Origin: Priestia aryabhattai B8W22
Lineage (GTDB): Bacteria > Bacillota > Bacilli > Bacillales > Bacillaceae_H
Assembly: GCF_000956595.1 (NCBI RefSeq)
Contig: NZ_JYOO01000018.1
Location: 47,794-111,793 of the forward strand
DNA length: 64,000 bases
Direction: 5' to 3'
The notes beneath the pieces were generated by a model. The model had not been told where the DNA came from. It saw only the letters and a list, made by a program, of their open reading frames with translations, and made no database searches. This document shows positions 32,791 through 41,494 of this stretch, in pieces. The translations under genes and the position numbers were made by a program. Each line of letters starts with the position of its first letter. Within the stretch, counting starts at the first letter, position 1.

Positions 32791-34476
32791 TTATTTTTTT
32801 AAATGATACACGATTGATTCATACGGCCGAAGCAAGACTTGCTTGAATTCCTTCGATGAATCTTCGTAGTTAGACAGCAATATTTCACTATGATATCCTT
32901 CAAAAGTTATATCTTCCGGCAGTTCAAATGCTGTTTCGCTGCCGTAGAAATTATTTATCACCAACAGCTTTTCATCTGCTCCATTTCTGATATAAGCGAA
33001 AATCTGCTCGTCTTCTCCAAGAATTAATTCATAGTTTCCATAGGTGATAATCTCGTACTGTTTGCGCAGTGCAATAAGCTTTTGATAAAAATAAAAAATT
33101 GAACCTTCATCATCTAGCGCTTTTTCTACATTAATTTCACGGTAGTTATCGCCCGAATTAATCCATGGCTTTCCTTTTGTAAAACCTGCATTTGGCTCAT
33201 CGCTCCATTGCACCGGTGTACGGGAATTATCTCTTGATTTATGTTTTAAAATCTCTAAAATTTCATTTTCGTCCATTCCTTGTGCACGTTTTATCTCATA
33301 CACATTTAGTGACTCCACATCTCTATATTCATCAATAGAGGAAAATTTCGGATTTGTCATCCCTATTTCTTCCCCTTGATAGATATAAGGTGTTCCCTGC
33401 ATCAGATGAATCGTTGCAGCGAGCATTTTAGCAGATTTATTATGATAGAGTTCGTCGTTTCCATAGCGTGAAACAACGCGAGGCTGATCATGGTTGCACC
33501 AAAATAATGCATTCCATCCCCCTCCTTTATTCATTTCCGTTTGCCAAATTGATAGAATCTCTTTTAATTTAATAAAATCAAAATCTGCTAGCGCCCACTT
33601 TTCACCATTTGGGTAATCGACTTTCAAATGGTGAAAATTAAACGTCATGCTAAGCTCGTGCCGGTCGGGATGAGAGTACTTAATACAGTGGTCAACGGTC
33701 GTTGACGACATTTCCCCAACGGTCATGCTATCGTATTTTGAAAAAACTTCTTGATTCATTTCTCGCATATACTCATGAACGCGAGGACCGTCGGTATAAA
33801 ATTTCCGGCCATCTCCTGGAGCGATAGAACCATCATCATCTAAAAAGCGCTGATCTTTTGAAATTAAGTTAATAACGTCCAGACGAAATCCATCTACTCC
33901 TTTTTCAAACCAAAACGTCATCATATCATACACACTGCGGCGTACACGCTCATTTTCCCAGTTCAAATCCGCTTGTGTGACATCAAACAAATGCAGATAC
34001 GATTGTTCTGTCAGCTTATCATGCTCCCACGCCGAACCTCCAAATTTCGAAACCCAATTTGTCGGAGCACTTCCATCTTCTTTTTGATCTTTCCAAATAT
34101 AAAAATCTCTGTAGGGGTTATCTTTCGATTTTTTAGCTTCTTGAAACCATTCATGTTCAGTTGACGTATGATTAACGACAATATCCATGATGATTTTAAG
34201 ATCCCGCTTATGCGCTTCTGCTACTAAACGGTCGAAGTCCTCCATTGTTCCGTATTCTTCTTGAATAACAAAATAATCACTTATATCATATCCGTTATCC
34301 CGCTGCGGTGATTTATAAATTGGCGTTAGCCACACAACATCTACCCCGAGTTTTTTCAAATAATCTAGCTTTTCAATAATGCCAGCTATATCACCTACGC
34401 CGTTTCCAGTCGTATCATAAAAACTTTTTGGATAAATTTGATAAACAACAGATTTTTTCCACCAAGGTTCTTGCAT
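32791..34476 (-). CDS. treA: Trehalose-6-phosphate hydrolase TreA
   Basis: 561-residue GH13 enzyme. Family blocks in order: WWKKSVVYQIYPKSFYDTTG, GYDISDYF, IVNHTSTEHEWF, DGFRLDVINLISKD (nucleophile Asp), VGEMSS (acid Glu), NALFWCNHDQPR and GTPYIYQGEEIGM. It splits cytosolic trehalose-6-phosphate, delivered by TreP, into glucose and glucose-6-phosphate. I start it at ATG 34476 (GGTGGTG seven bases upstream, N-terminus matching the B. subtilis enzyme); an in-frame ATG at 34491 abuts the treP stop without a site. Confidence 0.95.
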   Translation of the reverse strand: MQEPWWKKSVVYQIYPKSFYDTTGNGVGDIAGIIEKLDYLKKLGVDVVWLTPIYKSPQRDNGYDISDYFVIQEEYGTMEDFDRLVAEAHKRDLKIIMDIVVNHTSTEHEWFQEAKKSKDNPYRDFYIWKDQKEDGSAPTNWVSKFGGSAWEHDKLTEQSYLHLFDVTQADLNWENERVRRSVYDMMTFWFEKGVDGFRLDVINLISKDQRFLDDDGSIAPGDGRKFYTDGPRVHEYMREMNQEVFSKYDSMTVGEMSSTTVDHCIKYSHPDRHELSMTFNFHHLKVDYPNGEKWALADFDFIKLKEILSIWQTEMNKGGGWNALFWCNHDQPRVVSRYGNDELYHNKSAKMLAATIHLMQGTPYIYQGEEIGMTNPKFSSIDEYRDVESLNVYEIKRAQGMDENEILEILKHKSRDNSRTPVQWSDEPNAGFTKGKPWINSGDNYREINVEKALDDEGSIFYFYQKLIALRKQYEIITYGNYELILGEDEQIFAYIRNGADEKLLVINNFYGSETAFELPEDITFEGYHSEILLSNYEDSSKEFKQVLLRPYESIVYHLKK

Positions 34477-34491
34477 TTTTAACACCACCAT

Positions 34492-35955
34492 TTAATTCTT
34501 AGAATTGTGTTGAAGCGAGTGTGTACCCGCGACCGTTGATGTAACGGTTGATTTTTTCTGAAGCTTTCCGAGCGTTAACGTTAAAAGAAACGGCACAACG
34601 ATTACGATTACCATTCCAATAATAAAAGGCGGCCAGCTCTGTGGAACAATTGATAATGGAGCTGGTATACCCCCAATTCCTACCGACGCTGCTTTCACTC
34701 CGGCTACAGATATGACGACACCGGCAATAGCTGAACCAATTACTGCAGAAATAAAAGCAAATCTAAAGCGCAAATTCACACCAAACATTGCAGGTTCCGT
34801 AATGCCCAGCCACGCTGAAACCCCTGACGTTAAAGATAATCCTTTTAATTTCTCATCATCTTTTGAAAGAACCATTATCGCGAAAGCCGCAGAGCCTTGT
34901 GCAATATTCGATAATGCTACCATTGGCCATAAGAACGTACTTCCTACGCTTCCAATCAGCTGTAAATCTACGGCCAAAAATGTATGGTGCATACCTGTAA
35001 TAACAAGAGGAGCATATAAGCCTCCGTATACAAGCCCTCCAATAAATGGAGCCGTTTTAAATAGCCATACAACTGCATCTGTAATAACATTTCCTATTGC
35101 GAATGTAATCGGACCAATTACAATAAAAGCGAGAAACCCTGTGACTAAAAGAGCAACAGGTGCTACAACTAAAAGTTGAAAACCATCCGGTATACGTTTT
35201 CGTAAGAATAATTCGATTTTTGCCAGGACGAATGAAGCGACTAATACAGGTAAAACCTGTCCTTGATAGCCGACTTTCTCAACGTGCAGGCCAAATAAAT
35301 TCCACGTATCGATACTTCCTTTTTTTAATGCTTCTCCGTAAGACCAAGCATTTAGCAAATCAGGGTGTACAAGCATGAGCCCAAGGACAATTCCAAATAA
35401 AGGACTTCCTCCAAAACGCGTAACAGCTGACCACCCAATAAGAGCTGGCAAAAAGGCAAAAGCCGTATTCGCAATTAAATTAATCATGCTTGCGAAGTCT
35501 TTCCACTGTGTATGAACATCTACGATTGATTTATCATCGTAAAAAATTCCGGCTCCTGTTAGCACATTATTGATTCCCATCAATAAACCCGCGGTTACGA
35601 TGGCCGGTAAAATAGGAATAAAAATGTCAGCTAATGTTTTTATTGCACGCTGCAGCGGATTTAAGTTTTTAGCCGCTTCGTTTTTCACTTCTTCTTTTGA
35701 CAGTTCGCCTATCCCTGTAAGCGTCACCATTTCTTTGTATACTTTATCAACCGTGCCTTGACCAATAACAACTTGAAACTGGCCGTTTGTAGAAAAAGAT
35801 CCTTTTACTAGTTCGTGCTCATCTAGCATATGTTGATTGACTTTACCTTCATCTTTTAAAACAAGTCGAAGACGCGTTACACAATGCGTTGCAGCAGAGA
35901 TATTTTCTTTTCCCCCAACGGCTTCTACAATGCGCTCCACAGATTCTCGATTCAT
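34492..35955 (-). CDS. treP: PTS trehalose-specific EIIBC component TreP
   Basis: 487-residue PTS permease. IIB domain at residues 1-90 with the phosphorylated Cys25 in AATHCVTRLRL; IIC domain from about 105 with roughly ten membrane helices, including the GITEPAMFGVNLRFRF motif. No IIA domain is fused, so it borrows a glucose-type IIA, as in B. subtilis. It imports trehalose as trehalose-6-phosphate. First gene of the tre operon, with a sigma-A promoter holding one TreR operator in its spacer and a second operator downstream. Confidence 0.96.
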   Translation of the reverse strand: MNRESVERIVEAVGGKENISAATHCVTRLRLVLKDEGKVNQHMLDEHELVKGSFSTNGQFQVVIGQGTVDKVYKEMVTLTGIGELSKEEVKNEAAKNLNPLQRAIKTLADIFIPILPAIVTAGLLMGINNVLTGAGIFYDDKSIVDVHTQWKDFASMINLIANTAFAFLPALIGWSAVTRFGGSPLFGIVLGLMLVHPDLLNAWSYGEALKKGSIDTWNLFGLHVEKVGYQGQVLPVLVASFVLAKIELFLRKRIPDGFQLLVVAPVALLVTGFLAFIVIGPITFAIGNVITDAVVWLFKTAPFIGGLVYGGLYAPLVITGMHHTFLAVDLQLIGSVGSTFLWPMVALSNIAQGSAAFAIMVLSKDDEKLKGLSLTSGVSAWLGITEPAMFGVNLRFRFAFISAVIGSAIAGVVISVAGVKAASVGIGGIPAPLSIVPQSWPPFIIGMVIVIVVPFLLTLTLGKLQKKSTVTSTVAGTHSLQHNSKN

Positions 35956-36027
35956 GTCTTTTCCCCCTTGTTTCCGTTTTCATTTTATTCCTGTATTTCC
36001 TATCCCCCATATAAATCTCACCGCAAA

Positions 36028-36041
36028 CATGTATATACAAG
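36028..36041. promoter_or_regulatory. TreR operator, site 1
   Basis: CATGTATATACAAG, the trehalose operator core TGTATATACA, lying downstream of the treP -10 on the minus strand, in the start region of the transcript. Confidence 0.85.
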
Positions 36042-36053
36042 TTTTATGTTTTT

Positions 36054-36082
36054 ATTCTAACCTGTATATACATGTTCGTCAA
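36054..36082 (-). promoter_or_regulatory. treP promoter with TreR operator site 2
   Basis: Minus strand: -35 TTGACG (36082-36077), 17-base spacer, -10 TAGAAT (36059-36054). The spacer contains the second operator CTGTATATACATG (36062-36074), so TreR would block polymerase directly; the two sites are 33 bases apart. Confidence 0.85.
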
Positions 36083-36154
36083 CAAAAATAAAATTACTTC
36101 TTTTTCATTTCATGATATAGTCAAAAAGCAAAGTGTGAGGAAGGAGACATTACA

Positions 36155-36328
36155 ATGCTGCAAGTAAGATTAATGGGAAAACAGGAAGAAATTAATGAAG
36201 CGATCAAACAGTTTGAACAGAACTACCATATAGAACATCAGTCCAAAGAATATACGCGAAGCGCTAATCCAAAGTATGAGCGCAAAAAAGATACTCGGGT
36301 TTACCTTTCAATGCACCCTAAAAAATAA
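36155..36328 (+). CDS. DUF3970 (YvzF) family small protein
   Basis: 57 residues: MLQVRLMGKQEEINEAIKQF, then a middle rich in charged residues, ending DTRVYLSMHPKK, giving a short beta-alpha-beta-type layout with a final strand. It matches the DUF3970/YvzF pattern (xLQVRLxGxxEEI...RVYLxxxxK) as I remember it. The function is unknown. ATG 36155 has AAGGAGAC nine bases upstream. It is divergent from treP and sits 117 bases before the shikimate kinase gene; no terminator is seen between them. Confidence 0.75.
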   Translation: MLQVRLMGKQEEINEAIKQFEQNYHIEHQSKEYTRSANPKYERKKDTRVYLSMHPKK

Positions 36329-36445
36329 TTTTCGATTTATTTCAGAGAAGAATAGTAGCTTTTACAAACTAAAGGATTTATATTATAATTTCAGTATTTA
36401 CTATAACATCCGATTTGTATTTAAAAATCAGAAAGAGGCTTAAAA

Positions 36446-36997
36446 ATGGCATATAACGACATATCTCTTAGAGAGAAAAGTATTGTGTTTATCGGCTTTA
36501 TGGGGGTAGGAAAAACAACTATTGGAGAAATGGTTGCCAAAAAATTGTATAGAGATTTTGTTGATATAGATCAAGAAATCGAAAAAGAATTTAATATGCC
36601 TACTTCTCAGATTTTTAAAGAGCACGGTGAAACTTTCTTCAGACAAAAAGAAAAAGAAGTAATAAGTCGACTTTCACAGCAGCGCTTAAAAATCATTTCT
36701 TTAGGGGGAGGCGCTTTTTTACAAGAAGAAATTCAAGAGATTTGTTTATCTAACTGCATCGTATTCTTTTTAGATTTATCTTGGGATTCTTGGAAAGAAC
36801 GCATTAGTTTGATTATTGATAGCCGTCCTGTTTTACAGGGAAGAAGCTTAGAAGATATTGAAAAACTATTTTACGACCGTCAAGCTATCTATTCAAACCA
36901 CCATTCGAAAGTTGAAACTGATAATTTAGATATCGAAGAAGTAGCTAACTATATCGTTGATTCATTAAAAACAGCTTGGGATATTTATCAACCTTAA
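36446..36997 (+). CDS. aroK: Shikimate kinase
   Basis: 183-residue P-loop kinase: IGFMGVGKTTIGEMVAKKL (Walker A at 17-24), DFVDIDQEIE (the DxD that holds magnesium), FRQKEKEVISRL (shikimate-binding arginine region), ISLGGGAF (the second binding loop) and RPVLQGR in the lid. It phosphorylates shikimate in aromatic amino acid synthesis. ATG 36446 with AGAGGCTT upstream. It stands alone, away from the aro operon, so may be a second, accessory shikimate kinase. Confidence 0.9.
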   Translation: MAYNDISLREKSIVFIGFMGVGKTTIGEMVAKKLYRDFVDIDQEIEKEFNMPTSQIFKEHGETFFRQKEKEVISRLSQQRLKIISLGGGAFLQEEIQEICLSNCIVFFLDLSWDSWKERISLIIDSRPVLQGRSLEDIEKLFYDRQAIYSNHHSKVETDNLDIEEVANYIVDSLKTAWDIYQP

Positions 36998-37032
36998 TGA
37001 AATAAAGGTTTGTTCCCTTAACAAGCCTTTAC

Positions 37033-37065
37033 AAAAAAGACGTAGCTTAATGCTACGTCTTTTTT
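37033..37065. terminator. Bidirectional terminator
   Basis: Stem AAAAAAGACGTAGC/GCTACGTCTTTTTT around TTAAT, between convergent aroK and the nucleobase permease gene (stop 37071). Confidence 0.93.
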
Positions 37066-37070
37066 CATTC

Positions 37071-38399
37071 CTAATGGGAACTCATATAAAAATTGATAAA
37101 AAAGGCGATGGTGATTACATACATCATCCAATGAATTTCGCGATGGCGTCCTGTAAACAGTTTAATCGCTGTGTATGAAATGAAGCCGAATGCTAACCCT
37201 TCTGCAATGCTGTAGGTTAACGGCATCATGACAATTGTTAAGAAAGCGGGAACAACCTCAGTAAAATCGTCGAAGTTAACGTTTCGAATGTCACTTAGCA
37301 TAAGCGAACCAATAATAATAAGTGCTGGAGCAGTAGCAACGCTTGGGATAAATTGAATGAGCGGTGCAAAAAACAAGGTAAATATAAATAAGATGGCAAC
37401 CGTTAATGCCTTTAAGCCGGTACGTCCTCCTTCTGCAATGCCTGTTGCATTTTCAATATACGTATTTAGCGCTGTGCTTCCAAAAATAGCACTCGCCATT
37501 GTACCGATTGAATCCGCTGCAAGCGCGCGATTTAAACCTGGAATTTTACCGTTTTTATCTACTAAGTTTGCTTTTTTAGATAGTCCAATCAATGTCGCTA
37601 GCGTATCAAATAATTCTACTATGGTGAAAGAAAATACAACTGAAAAAATGCCGTAGGCAACTGCACCTTTTAAATCCATTTGAAAAAATGTTTCCCCAAC
37701 GCTTGGCGGCGTAGCTGAAAAGACGTCTTTCACCGAATGAGGAACTGCTTGTACTCCTACAATCATCGCTAATATTGTCGTAGCAAAAATACTTATAATA
37801 AGAGCACCTTTTACATTTTTAGCCATCAGTACAGCTGCTAATATCAGCCCAAAAATAGCAAGTAAGGGGCCTTTATCCATGACATTTCCAAGCCCTACAA
37901 AAGTAGACTCGTTTGCCACAACTAATCCAGCGTTTTTCAAACCGATAAACGCAACAAAAAGACCAATTCCAACTGCTATGGAAGACTTTAATACGTTCGG
38001 AATGGCATCAATAATCTTTCCCCGTATTCCTGTTACTGTTAAAACAAAAAATAAGACCCCGGATATAAAAACTGCTCCAAGTGCCGTTTGCCATGACAAC
38101 CCTTGCCCTAATACTACTGAATACGTAAAAAACGCATTTAAACCCATCCCTGGACCGGTTACAATCGGAAAATTTGCCCACAGGGCCATCAGTAACGTAC
38201 TAAATACAATGGCGTAAATGGTAGCTGCAAGAGCCGCTTCTCGGGGAATACCCGCGTCAGACATGATAATGGGATTGACGATTACCATATAACTGACCGT
38301 CATAAAAGTTGTAAGTCCTGCTAGTATTTCTTGTTTTGGTGTTGTGTTGCGCTCTGATAGTTTAAACAAGCGCTCTAATATTCCGTTACGCTCCAACAC
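37071..38399 (-). CDS. NCS2 family nucleobase permease (PbuG/PbuO-like)
   Basis: 442-residue transporter of the AzgA-like NCS2 group with 12-14 membrane segments: TPKQEILAGLTTFMTVSYMV, ANFPIVTGPGMGLNAFFTYS, SFTIVELFDTLATLIGLSKK and GSTALNTYIENATGIAEGGR are the substrate-site blocks of hypoxanthine/guanine permeases. GTG 38399 or TTG 38396 is the start; GGGAGG is better spaced for TTG. The roughly 100-base leader carries a large terminator hairpin and a competing antiterminator hairpin (38431-38499), so it is regulated by attenuation, but no purine aptamer is present. Confidence 0.88.
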   Translation of the reverse strand: MLERNGILERLFKLSERNTTPKQEILAGLTTFMTVSYMVIVNPIIMSDAGIPREAALAATIYAIVFSTLLMALWANFPIVTGPGMGLNAFFTYSVVLGQGLSWQTALGAVFISGVLFFVLTVTGIRGKIIDAIPNVLKSSIAVGIGLFVAFIGLKNAGLVVANESTFVGLGNVMDKGPLLAIFGLILAAVLMAKNVKGALIISIFATTILAMIVGVQAVPHSVKDVFSATPPSVGETFFQMDLKGAVAYGIFSVVFSFTIVELFDTLATLIGLSKKANLVDKNGKIPGLNRALAADSIGTMASAIFGSTALNTYIENATGIAEGGRTGLKALTVAILFIFTLFFAPLIQFIPSVATAPALIIIGSLMLSDIRNVNFDDFTEVVPAFLTIVMMPLTYSIAEGLAFGFISYTAIKLFTGRHREIHWMMYVITIAFFINFYMSSH

Positions 38400-38430
38400 G
38401 CGCGCCTCCCTACTTCTAAAAAAAAATAAA

Positions 38431-38499
38431 AAATCCTACCTATTCAAATGTCCTAAAAAGGACACGATTTAGGAGGATTTTACGTTTCAAAGTAAAATC
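38431..38499 (-). promoter_or_regulatory. Transcription attenuator in the permease leader
   Basis: On the minus strand a perfect 8-base hairpin GATTTTAC-TTTGAAAC-GTAAAATC (38499-38476) is followed by a long terminator stem whose left arm, AAAATCCTCCTA, shares bases with it and whose right arm, TAGGTAGGATTTTTT (38438-38425), ends in a T-tract; an inner pair GTGTCC/GGACAT strengthens it. The two hairpins are mutually exclusive. The signal that chooses between them is unknown. Confidence 0.7.
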
Positions 38500-38508
38500 T
38501 TTTGTCCT

Positions 38509-38536
38509 ATTATAGTCTTAATTTGTAGATATGCAA
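38509..38536 (-). promoter_or_regulatory. Promoter of the nucleobase permease gene
   Basis: Minus strand: -35 TTGCAT (38536-38531), 16-base spacer, -10 TATAAT (38514-38509); transcription would start just before the antiterminator hairpin. Confidence 0.7.
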
Positions 38537-38652
38537 AGGTGGAAAACGCTATCATTATAAAAATTTTTATCTTCCGTTAGTTTGGAATTTTGAAAATTTA
38601 TTTCTTCTATCCCTTTAGTCTGTGCGACAGTACTCTTTTTACTCATTTATCC

Positions 38653-38996
38653 AAAAAAGAGATTGAGACATAATTAAATAAATCCATTCTAAAGACAAAT
38701 AAATCGAATAAACAATCTAGGCTACTATTACACCGCTGTTAATTTCCGCACAAGGCTTCGCTTTCCGCGGGCGGCCGATGAGCCTCCTCGTTGCTTGCGC
38801 TCCTGCGGGGTCTCATCTGTTCCGCTTTTCGCGCAGGAGTCTACGCCTTGTCCTCCAATCAACAGCTAGAAGCAACTAAACAGATGAAACCTACGTTCAC
38901 CTTGACAACAAAAAACTCGAATTATTAATCAATAACTCCGATTAATAATTCGAGTTTTACTCTTGTTAAAATACTTTTATTCCAGCCTCTTCTTTG
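38653..38996 (-). repeat. Interspersed repeat, long form (copy E)
   Basis: Left end AAAAAAGAGATTGAGACATAA, right end TTTATTCCAGCCTCTTCTTT, GC-rich core with CTTTCCGCGGGCGG and the CTCCTGCGGG arm (its partner mutated to TTCGCGCAGGAG), and a perfect stem AACTCGAATTATTAATC/GATTAATAATTCGAGTT. It ends ten bases from the deaminase stop at 39006. Confidence 0.92.
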
Positions 38997-39005
38997 TTTT
39001 ACATC

Positions 39006-40349
39006 TTATGAAATCAAAAGTGGAATTCTTTTTAAAAGACGATCAATCGAACGATTTGCCTCTTTTAGCACGATTCCCTGGTCAATTGTTTTTAGCACGC
39101 GATTTTCCATCACAATTTCTCCATCAACCATCGTTAGTTCTACATCTCCTCGCGTTGCTGAATACACAACTCTGGAAATAGGGTCTACGCCGTAAGATGG
39201 AAAGGTATGAAGCTGATTTAAATTTAAAATAGCAAGATCCGCTTTTTTCCCAACCTCTAAACTTCCAATTTCTTTTTCAAGCCCAACTGCTTTAGCTCCG
39301 CCGATTGTAGCCATTTCTAGCACGTGCTTTGCATTCATCGCCGTTGGTCCGTACGAGGGTTTATGAATCGTAGCGGCCAGCCTCATTTCGTTGAACATAT
39401 CCAAATTATTATTACAAGGAGCACCGTCAGCGCCAAGACTTAAAAATACGCCTTGCTCTAATAAACTAGGCACATCTGCGATTCCCGAGGCAAGCTTTAA
39501 GTTGGAGCCTGGGCAATGACTAACTTTTACTCCTTGATTTTTAATAATTTGCTTTTCTTGATCATTTAGCCACACACAGTGCGCTAAAATAAGGCGCTCA
39601 TTGGCTAATCCTAAATGATCTAAGTACATGATATTTCTCATACCCGTTTCAGCTTCTACAATGCGAATTTCTTCTTGATTCTCAGAAGCATGAGTATGTA
39701 CATGGACATTATAGGCAGCTGATAAATGGCTCACTTCACGCAGCAAATCTTCCGTACACGACAGCACAAATCTTGGGGAGAATGCGTATCGAATACGACC
39801 ATTATTTGAATTATGCCATTTTTCAAGCAGCTCTACACTTTCTTTAATCGAGTCAGCCGTTGTCTCCTGCAGAGCTTTTGGTAGATCATCGCCTTTTTTA
39901 TCCATCATTACTTTTCCTGCAAGAGCCCGGATTCCACTTTGAGATATAGCTTGAAAAGCAGAGTCCGTATGATGAACAGTTTCCATATCTACAATTGTTG
40001 TAGTTCCGCTTTGAATGAGTTCGCCGATCCCTAACAGTGCTGAATAATAGATAGATTCTTCATCATGCGAAGCTTCAAGCGGCCATATTTTCTTCTTTAG
40101 CCAGTCTAGCAGCTCTAGATCATCTGCTTGCCCTCTAAAAAGCGTTTGACATAAATGAATATGAGTATGTATAAAGCCCGGCACAATCGTTTTATTTACT
40201 GCGTCAATGACTTTATCTACCTTTTCCGGATGCAGGTTTTTCCCGATAGCTGCAATACGATTTCCAACAATATAAAGGTCACCGTAAATAATATCATTCT
40301 TCTCATTCATCGTAATAATCTCTGCATTTTTAATTAATGTGTGCGTCAT
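39006..40349 (-). CDS. Amidohydrolase of the MtaD/SAH deaminase family
   Basis: 447-residue metal-dependent deaminase. IVPGFIHTHIHLCQTLFRG (HxH metal site), HTHASENQEE, LILAHCVWL, SHCPGSNLKLASG and LGADGAPCNNNLDMF are the blocks of the 5'-deoxyadenosine/methylthioadenosine/SAH deaminase and chlorohydrolase group. It most likely deaminates an adenine-containing nucleoside by-product of SAM metabolism; 8-oxoguanine or other amino-heterocycles are alternatives. Start ATG 40349 with GGGGAAAGAAGG upstream; ATG 40370 has none. A terminator hairpin (40509-40540) in its upstream region suggests leader control. Confidence 0.85.
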   Translation of the reverse strand: MTHTLIKNAEIITMNEKNDIIYGDLYIVGNRIAAIGKNLHPEKVDKVIDAVNKTIVPGFIHTHIHLCQTLFRGQADDLELLDWLKKKIWPLEASHDEESIYYSALLGIGELIQSGTTTIVDMETVHHTDSAFQAISQSGIRALAGKVMMDKKGDDLPKALQETTADSIKESVELLEKWHNSNNGRIRYAFSPRFVLSCTEDLLREVSHLSAAYNVHVHTHASENQEEIRIVEAETGMRNIMYLDHLGLANERLILAHCVWLNDQEKQIIKNQGVKVSHCPGSNLKLASGIADVPSLLEQGVFLSLGADGAPCNNNLDMFNEMRLAATIHKPSYGPTAMNAKHVLEMATIGGAKAVGLEKEIGSLEVGKKADLAILNLNQLHTFPSYGVDPISRVVYSATRGDVELTMVDGEIVMENRVLKTIDQGIVLKEANRSIDRLLKRIPLLIS

Positions 40350-40871
40350 ACCTTCTTTCCCCTCTTTCATAACATCTATCTTTTTCTAGCTCAAGCCGAA
40401 CACTAACGTCTTCAAGCAATCTTTCTTACACTAGCCTTATATATAATATGGTGTATGCTCTGAGTTGAATAAGTGTAGGTAACCTCATGGGCGATAGAGA
40501 GTTTGGGTAAAAAAAATTCCTAGCTGATTATACAGCTAGGAGGTTGGATTTATGATAAAATCCCAAGTCCCTTTTTCAAGAGGTTATACGAAATCGCAGG
40601 AGAATAATGTGATCTTGTATATATAATATGGTGTTTTCAATCTACATACCAGTTTTTTGTCAGAAGTTCTAACATTGTTTTTTTATTCTTTTTCATTATG
40701 TGACTTTTCTTAACACCCTTAATTTTCATGTTATGCAATTTATTTTCGTTTCTTCTATGTAATATTTCCTAAAAATAAAGAATCTATCTTCTGTTTCTAT
40801 ACAAAACAGAAAAGTTATTTTATGATTTGTATGATTAAAAACTATAAATCTATATTTTAGGGGTGATTAAC
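40350..40871. other. Structured intergenic region between deaminase and ykoF-like gene
   Basis: Contains two 17-bp perfect direct repeats TATATATAATATGGTGT (40438-40454 and 40618-40634, 180 bases apart), and a stem CCTAGCTG/CAGCTAGG followed on the minus strand by eight T (40509-40540). On the plus strand the same stem is followed by AGGAGG and a 24-codon frame starting at ATG 40552. The minus-strand reading is a premature terminator 160 bases before the deaminase start. No known aptamer core was recognised on either strand. Confidence 0.55.
40509..40540 (-). terminator. Leader terminator upstream of the deaminase gene
   Basis: CCTAGCTG-TATAAT-CAGCTAGG, then AATTTTTTTT, on the minus strand. 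Standard intrinsic terminator geometry without a gene before it on that strand. Confidence 0.7.
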
Positions 40872-41441
40872 TTGGAAAAAATAAATGTTGGCTGTCGTTT
40901 TACGCTTTCTGTTATGAGCGATAACTTCATCGATATTATTTTAAGCGCAATAAACGAAGTGGATATGTCTAAAGTACAGCGAAAAACGGACCGTGTTAGT
41001 ACGTTTATTGAAGGAACTGCCAAAGACGTATTTGAAGTTGTTCAAGCCGTTTATAAAAGTGCTGGAAAATCAGAAAAGCATATTGTGCTGAATGCCACGT
41101 TTTCAGCAGGGCGTCACGAAGAATATTTCGAAGAAAGAAAAATAAAACCAAAAGAAAACGTGCCTTCAAACCAACAGCTTTGTGCTTCGTTCCCTGTATC
41201 CACTCAATTTTCTTTGTATCCATTAGATACGCCGCATTATGTAGACATCATCAAAAGCGGAATTGGCGCAGTTAAACAACAGGGAGTATTTGCCGAAACC
41301 GTGCCTTTTGCAACAGCTTTAGAAGGAGATGTGAACAAAGTATTCGCTTCTTTATACGAATGTTTTATGAAATCTGTACAGCAAGCTCGTGTCGTGATGA
41401 CAGTTAATATGTCAGCACACAGCCCTTCTTCAAAACGATAA
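40872..41441 (+). CDS. YkoF family thiamine/HMP-binding-like protein
   Basis: 189 residues made of two similar halves, each opening with an F-x-L-x-P/M strand (CRFTLSVMSDNFIDIILSAI; QFSLYPLDTPHYVDIIKSGI) and ending in a KHIVLNATFSAG / RVVMTVNMSAHSPS segment. That is the duplicated ferredoxin-like Ykof fold, which in B. subtilis binds thiamine or its pyrimidine precursor. Start is TTG 40872 (GGGGTGAT five bases upstream), giving MEKINVGCRF; GTG 40863 would overlap the site. The usual ykoEDC transporter genes and a TPP riboswitch are absent, so its role here is uncertain. Confidence 0.8.
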   Translation: MEKINVGCRFTLSVMSDNFIDIILSAINEVDMSKVQRKTDRVSTFIEGTAKDVFEVVQAVYKSAGKSEKHIVLNATFSAGRHEEYFEERKIKPKENVPSNQQLCASFPVSTQFSLYPLDTPHYVDIIKSGIGAVKQQGVFAETVPFATALEGDVNKVFASLYECFMKSVQQARVVMTVNMSAHSPSSKR

Positions 41442-41494
41442 ATTACTTCTTATCTATTTATAAAGATAGAGTACTAGAAAGGATTTATATAAAT

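Noticed and set aside
34712..35179. 155-codon plus-strand frame opposite treP
   Set aside because: Pro/Thr/Ala-rich antisense translation of membrane helices, no start signal.
37357..38217. Plus-strand frames opposite the nucleobase permease gene
   Set aside because: Antisense shadows of a long membrane-protein gene; no ribosome sites.
40618..40720. TPP, purine or T-box leader upstream of the ykoF-like gene
   Set aside because: None of the conserved cores (CTGAGA/ACC-CTTTGAACCTGA, GTTTCTACC, GGTGGTACCGCG) is present on either strand.
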